From contig DDEV01000022.1 of NCBI GenBank assembly GCA_002336855.1, positions 1-8,134 on the forward strand: a stretch of 8,134 bases of DNA, in the 5' to 3' direction. Made by a program: the position numbers and the translations under genes. The stretch is from Leucobacter sp. UBA1945 (lineage in GTDB: Bacteria; Actinomycetota; Actinomycetes; Actinomycetales; Microbacteriaceae). Positions 7,501-8,134 of the stretch are shown here, one piece after another (the first letter of the stretch is position 1; every line of letters begins with the position of its first letter). The notes under the pieces are model-generated. The model made no database searches and was not told the origin of the DNA. It saw nothing but the letters and a program-made list of their open reading frames with translations.

Positions 7501-7541
7501 CGACACCCCCACCAGACCCACCAGCCCCGACGGGCCCATAG
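1551..7541 (+). CDS. Giant membrane-anchored extracellular protein with beta-propeller, Ig-like and fibronectin-III-like modules (PFNA-cluster FN3 protein type)
   Basis: The protein has 1996 residues. A basic N-terminus (KKSRR at 10-14) precedes one hydrophobic helix (about 15-37) with no clear cleavage site, giving an N-in anchor with nearly 1950 residues outside. Residues about 45-440 form a probable beta-propeller with an acidic insert at 109-154. From 449 to about 1549 come about eleven Ig/cadherin-like modules of 90-110 residues, several opening with DTxxVRxG and carrying DPxGD-type turns (WVDPEGD, GVDPDGD, LDNDLDP). An FN3-like module (about 1552-1648) and a C-terminal region with paired cysteines follow, ending in a Pro-rich tail. 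There is no LPxTG motif or second membrane helix at the end, so attachment is N-terminal only. Likely role: surface scaffold, adhesin or sensor working with the coupled kinase. The ligand is unknown. The start is set by the ATGA overlap. The large antisense reading frames inside it are GC artefacts. Confidence 0.9.
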   Translation: MNAPKAQAIKKSRRGLVGWVAGGVVTALVVTLAVVASGFDSRETPREDPSVWVERMAGQYARVNTETAEIDTVRTAESPSGVVQTGNLGLLLTQGFGRAHTINPAAPGDVHDDGAPEAEDGAEEASADGESTSPEAKPSDAEADAQKPDDGAAAMRTPEGTRQVVAAADRVLFFTQNGDAYLSQVKAAKLGEQASLSTPVKLDPLAEEREAAKTDAEKEAAQYLATAAAIDETGRVALFSQAERSIRWFDAASGKWVGGTEQAPAEVPAEGVQLAIVGDSWVLFDTANGRLWRKGTDEPIALETSGAAQLQGSSAEASATLLADEGGLWRIDDAGKAERIVSTSGVAAQPRYVAGEAVAAWVGVSGAQLWTEGKGEIELTLDDSVDDLSNPEPEIRENGSRALLVERRTGMMWTVPDGRLIPVEQWSLIDPPKQETGTVVTQDVTEQEPPVAVADTFGVRSGEPALLPVLLNDFDPNRKDVLTVVPEGLGEGLDPELGSITALSDGQGLVMHPSDGARGTASFSYRITDGVNVSAPATVTLSVVDESVNTAPQWCPVEGCQRSWPSPEIAPGGTLILPILEGWVDPEGDPMMLAAATVVNDEDPLRALVTADGRLAVRHADPNAPAGDSVVRVTIIDSKGEATDRDLRVRVRTGAAIEFAPAAATAKVGEPTQIRPLDRVTGGSGAFQLVDAAVQTGSLNATANSGTGVVEVVPSAQGNALVNVTVRDTVTEQETTGVIRVTAVENRGSFAVPPLRAFVRALADSTVDVLAAVPGANSRALTVRSATVRDGQLRADVIEHSSVRVSGSTFDGQPGRIGSVDVVIADGDLTSQGRLTVFQVGEVGAGAIAVTDTATVRAGSVVDISVLDNDVAPPGERLVLHPEIGAPGAEGELAFASGSRVRYLAPKEPGVYTLSYTTYGASSPEQSDAGQVRVTVLAAGSNRDPQPATVTVRVAPGERVKSQIPLSGVDPDGDRVRLVSVGAPEDAQLSTSILPRSNSVQVEASASAQRGTKLVDYTVRDSFGGESTGTLRIIVTDPDTGGNAPVVYSDYVRMARGSGEAATIRPLDNDLDPSGGTLKLLSVVPNVPGGEESPQFAALMKRLDLADMKQGIVRITGGDELGTVSFKYTVRSSETKSTADGLIVVQVSERIGQQAPAITDTVLSVRDRADFEKKGVDVVTDRVRWAGGDASTLKLSLWGSSQSRYKVSGSSIIGSYRAEGDLVAFRLAGTDMTGAEVESFGFLVVPPLDELRLTLRPDAPVLSVAENKSIDADLAKLLDLGPGDRIEIEQGAFTTQRQQASCTAVNDTTIRYSAGKEAPWADSCAVRVRLTVQETYTLLPIAINILPDAPVVQLNPLTRTVAPGASETINLTDMVQWQGGRNGDIEKLRWQVSSGSSAFEVTSSGSQVQATARADAVPGSQEVLTVNVTGSGESQSLLTLRVGEAAVDAPRGGTVSLQCTVGSSCSAPLIGIGGEYDPFAGKSGGGLKLVSVEDGGCQFGRLTASGNSVSVSWPDGRGPGGSCTATFTVRDAQNRTGTGTIELDALGVPRAPSGISATGASSTSVTLTVTLSSQNSHPGVSGVEILNEGGGVVASCAPSGNVAVCTVENVPVGRENGRRYLARAVNAVGASDPTANASESTWAYVAPPAPNVVATPVKNRYNTDQTAGQVKLELSGSDRARRFLLSIDDGPQSEVGRNSTHSLAPGPHTFKVIPQDQDLPPGYSGSSEGDAGVAQATVGAAPIGTGVALEATGENSAKLVGSWSENFADPATLQLRYGISSPNGNSAYCSSNSPDFASLTKYKSYVGIVCAESEFGTTQITTAPIWIGGNPPALTVDTGYKIGNNVSDYGSVREYTTVSSQPSISGKVNNGVTIRYTTSGGTSDGSLGSVPVGSGVQVQQCLSGNGTEYCSDPVAVPAAGLPSTRVTWSGTCVADGGAYASEFTIEGRAAADATFAKQGQRNIKLSWTGGGFADTTFQNAICEATPPPDPPAPTGP
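1683..2870 (+). other. Probable membrane-proximal beta-propeller domain of the giant protein
   Basis: Residues about 45-440 show a repeated blade-like pattern: a short hydrophobic strand, a turn, then an aromatic strand. Examples are RVLFFTQNGDAYL (from 170), VALFSQAERSIRWFD (236), WVLFDTANGRLW (281), ATLLADEGGLWRID (319), WVGVSGAQLW (361) and RALLVERRTGMMW (401). The last four steps are 38-45 residues, typical of propeller blades; the first strand, VWVERMAGQYARVNTET, would make six or seven blades. No cysteine occurs here. The fold is inferred from spacing and pattern only, and I cannot name the family. Confidence 0.55.
1875..2012 (+). other. Acidic, low-complexity Asp/Glu/Ala/Pro insert within the propeller
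   Basis: Residues 109-154 hold 16 Asp or Glu in 46 positions, the rest being mostly Ala, Gly, Pro and Ser, with only two Lys. The stretch lies between two strand-rich segments (GRAHTINP before, TRQVVAAADRVLFF after), so it looks like a disordered loop between blades 1 and 2. The reading frame and codon bias run through unchanged. Confidence 0.7.
2895..6197 (+). repeat. Tandem array of about eleven divergent Ig/cadherin-like modules
   Basis: Residues 449-1549 divide into similar all-beta modules, with starts near 449, 549, 654, 748, 844, 942, 1043, 1151, 1252, 1349 and 1445. Modules 1 (PVAVADTFGVRSGEPALLPV), 5 (IAVTDTATVRAGSVVDISVL) and 7 (VYSDYVRMARGSGEAATIRP) share the opening strand pattern of bacterial Ig-like (Big_9/cadherin-like) domains. 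Most end in a strand such as GTLRIIVTD, ATVTLSVVD or QVRVTVLA. The repeats are diverged at DNA level and show no long identical stretches, so recombination between them is not expected. Boundaries are by eye, to about ten residues; modules 8-10 are the least certain. Confidence 0.72.
6204..6500 (+). other. Fibronectin type III-like module of the giant protein
   Basis: Residues about 1552-1650 begin PSGISATGASSTSVTLTVTL, like the first two strands of an FN3 domain (P-x-x-hydrophobic-x-A, then S-V-x-L). They end with RYLARAVNAVGASDPT, the typical FN3 G-strand region (Y-x-x-R-A-V-N-x-x-G). One cysteine pair (SCAPSG and VCTVEN) may staple it. The downstream part (about 1651-1995) probably holds further FN3/Ig-like units but is too divergent to divide with confidence. 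Confidence 0.68.
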
Positions 7542-7552
7542 CCACGCGGCCT

Positions 7553-7565
7553 GGCGATCCTCGCC
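7553..7565 (+). other. Short inverted repeat after the giant gene
   Basis: GGCGA (7553-7557) pairs exactly with TCGCC (7561-7565) around a TCC loop, 11 bases after the stop codon, with no T-run. It is too short to be a convincing terminator and may be chance or a weak attenuator/processing site between the giant gene and the ATPase gene. The whole 7542-7623 gap otherwise shows only the ribosome site of the next gene; I see no clear promoter in it. Confidence 0.2.
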
Positions 7566-7609
7566 TGAAACTCGAAACCGCACGCCAACTCATACCGAAC
7601 AGACGATCC

Positions 7610-7617
7610 AAAGGAAA
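7610..7617 (+). promoter_or_regulatory. Ribosome binding site of the MoxR ATPase gene
   Basis: AAAGGAAA with an AGGA core at 7612-7615 stands 8 bases before ATG 7624. It fixes that start and shows that the ATPase gene, unlike the giant gene, begins translation independently. Confidence 0.75.
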
Positions 7618-7623
7618 CGCCAC

Positions 7624-8134
7624 ATGAGCACTCAGCAGCCAGCTGCGCAGCCCCAACCGCTCAGCGACGAACGAGCAGCATGGGCGGGCGAAACGCTTCG
7701 TACCACCGCCGACGGTATGGAGCAGGTGATTCACGGCAAGCGCCGGGTGATCGAGCTCGTGCTTGCGACGCAGGTCGCGGGTGGTCACGTGCTGCTCGAG
7801 GACGTTCCGGGTACCGGCAAGACAGCTCTCGCACGCACGCTTGCCCAGGTGATTCAGGGCTCGTCTTCGCGCGTGCAGTTCACGCCAGATCTGCTGCCCG
7901 GCGACGTCACCGGCATCACGGTGTTCGATCAGCGCCAGGGCATCTTTGAGTTTCACGCCGGTCCGATTTTCGCGAACGTCGTGCTCGCTGACGAGATCAA
8001 CCGTGCGAGCCCGAAGACGCAGTCGGCGCTGCTCGAGGTCATGGAGGAGGGCCACGTCACAGCCGACGGCGTCCGCCACGACGTCGGCGCGCCGTTCATG
8101 GTCATCGCGACGCAGAACCCCATCGAGCAGGCCG
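7624..8134 (+). CDS. MoxR family AAA+ ATPase, N-terminal part (3' end outside window)
   Basis: MoxR ATPases are cytoplasmic AAA+ proteins thought to act as chaperones that assemble or activate partner proteins, often encoded beside DUF58 and transglutaminase-like genes. One hundred and seventy codons are present. After a Gln/Pro-rich start (STQQPAAQPQPL), the family motifs follow: Walker A VPGTGKT (61-67), the QFTPDLLPGDVTG segment, Walker B with the MoxR hallmark LADEINRASPKTQSALLEVMEE (Asp123, Glu124), and the sensor 1 strand VIATQNP (160-166) with Asn165. The remaining half (about 160 residues, with sensor 2 and the lid) lies beyond the window. The start has a good ribosome site. The gene lies 82 bases after the giant gene on the same strand, so it is probably in the same operon. 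It matches aaa-atp of the Bifidobacterium PFNA cluster in position. The family call is secure; the client is unknown. Confidence 0.96.
   Translation, partial: MSTQQPAAQPQPLSDERAAWAGETLRTTADGMEQVIHGKRRVIELVLATQVAGGHVLLEDVPGTGKTALARTLAQVIQGSSSRVQFTPDLLPGDVTGITVFDQRQGIFEFHAGPIFANVVLADEINRASPKTQSALLEVMEEGHVTADGVRHDVGAPFMVIATQNPIEQA

Noticed and set aside
7444..8079. A minus-strand open frame spanning the end of the giant gene and the ATPase start
   Set aside because: It runs opposite unmistakable MoxR motifs and crosses a gene boundary without any start signal of its own.
1..8134. Search for tRNA or rRNA genes, CRISPR arrays, insertion sequences or phage features
   Set aside because: Nearly the whole window is occupied by four colinear genes. 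The two gaps (137 and 82 bases) contain no tRNA-like cloverleaf, direct-repeat array or transposase remnant that I could see.

Overview
The window reads as a chromosomal segment of a high-GC Gram-positive bacterium (Actinomycetota). The evidence is strong G/C bias at third codon positions, a ribosomal protein L1 tail of actinobacterial type, and a gene order (Hanks-type kinase, giant Ig-like/FN3 surface protein, MoxR ATPase) that I know from actinobacteria. Microbacteriaceae (for example Leucobacter or Microbacterium relatives) is my best guess; this is an inference from general sequence character, not from a search.

Layout, all on the + strand: (1) 2-295, the C-terminal part of ribosomal protein L1 (rplA). 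(2) 296-432, an intergenic gap with a perfect 15-bp hairpin (321-353) that closes the ribosomal operon, followed by start signals for the next gene. (3) 433-1554, a membrane-anchored Ser/Thr protein kinase whose catalytic domain is followed by one C-terminal transmembrane helix and almost no outside residues. (4) 1551-7541, a 1996-residue protein overlapping the kinase by ATGA. It has an N-terminal membrane anchor, then a probable beta-propeller interrupted by an acidic insert, then about eleven Ig/cadherin-like modules, a fibronectin-III-like module and a cysteine-containing C-terminal region. (5) 7624-8134, the N-terminal 170 codons of a MoxR-type AAA+ ATPase, cut by the window end.

Genes 3-5 match the order kinase - FN3 protein - AAA-ATPase that opens the cluster described in Bifidobacterium as 'PFNA' (pkb2, fn3, aaa-atp, then duf58, tgm and others). 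By that comparison a DUF58 protein and a transglutaminase-like membrane protein would be expected just past the right edge. The likely working model is an envelope module: the long extracellular protein senses or scaffolds something outside the cell, the coupled kinase signals inside, and the MoxR ATPase (with DUF58/transglutaminase partners) remodels or assembles envelope proteins. The sequence supports the parts; the joint function is inferred.

The most interesting point is the architecture across the kinase/giant-protein junction. A kinase without a sensor domain is translationally coupled to a sensor-like protein without a kinase, as if a single receptor kinase had been split in two at the membrane.
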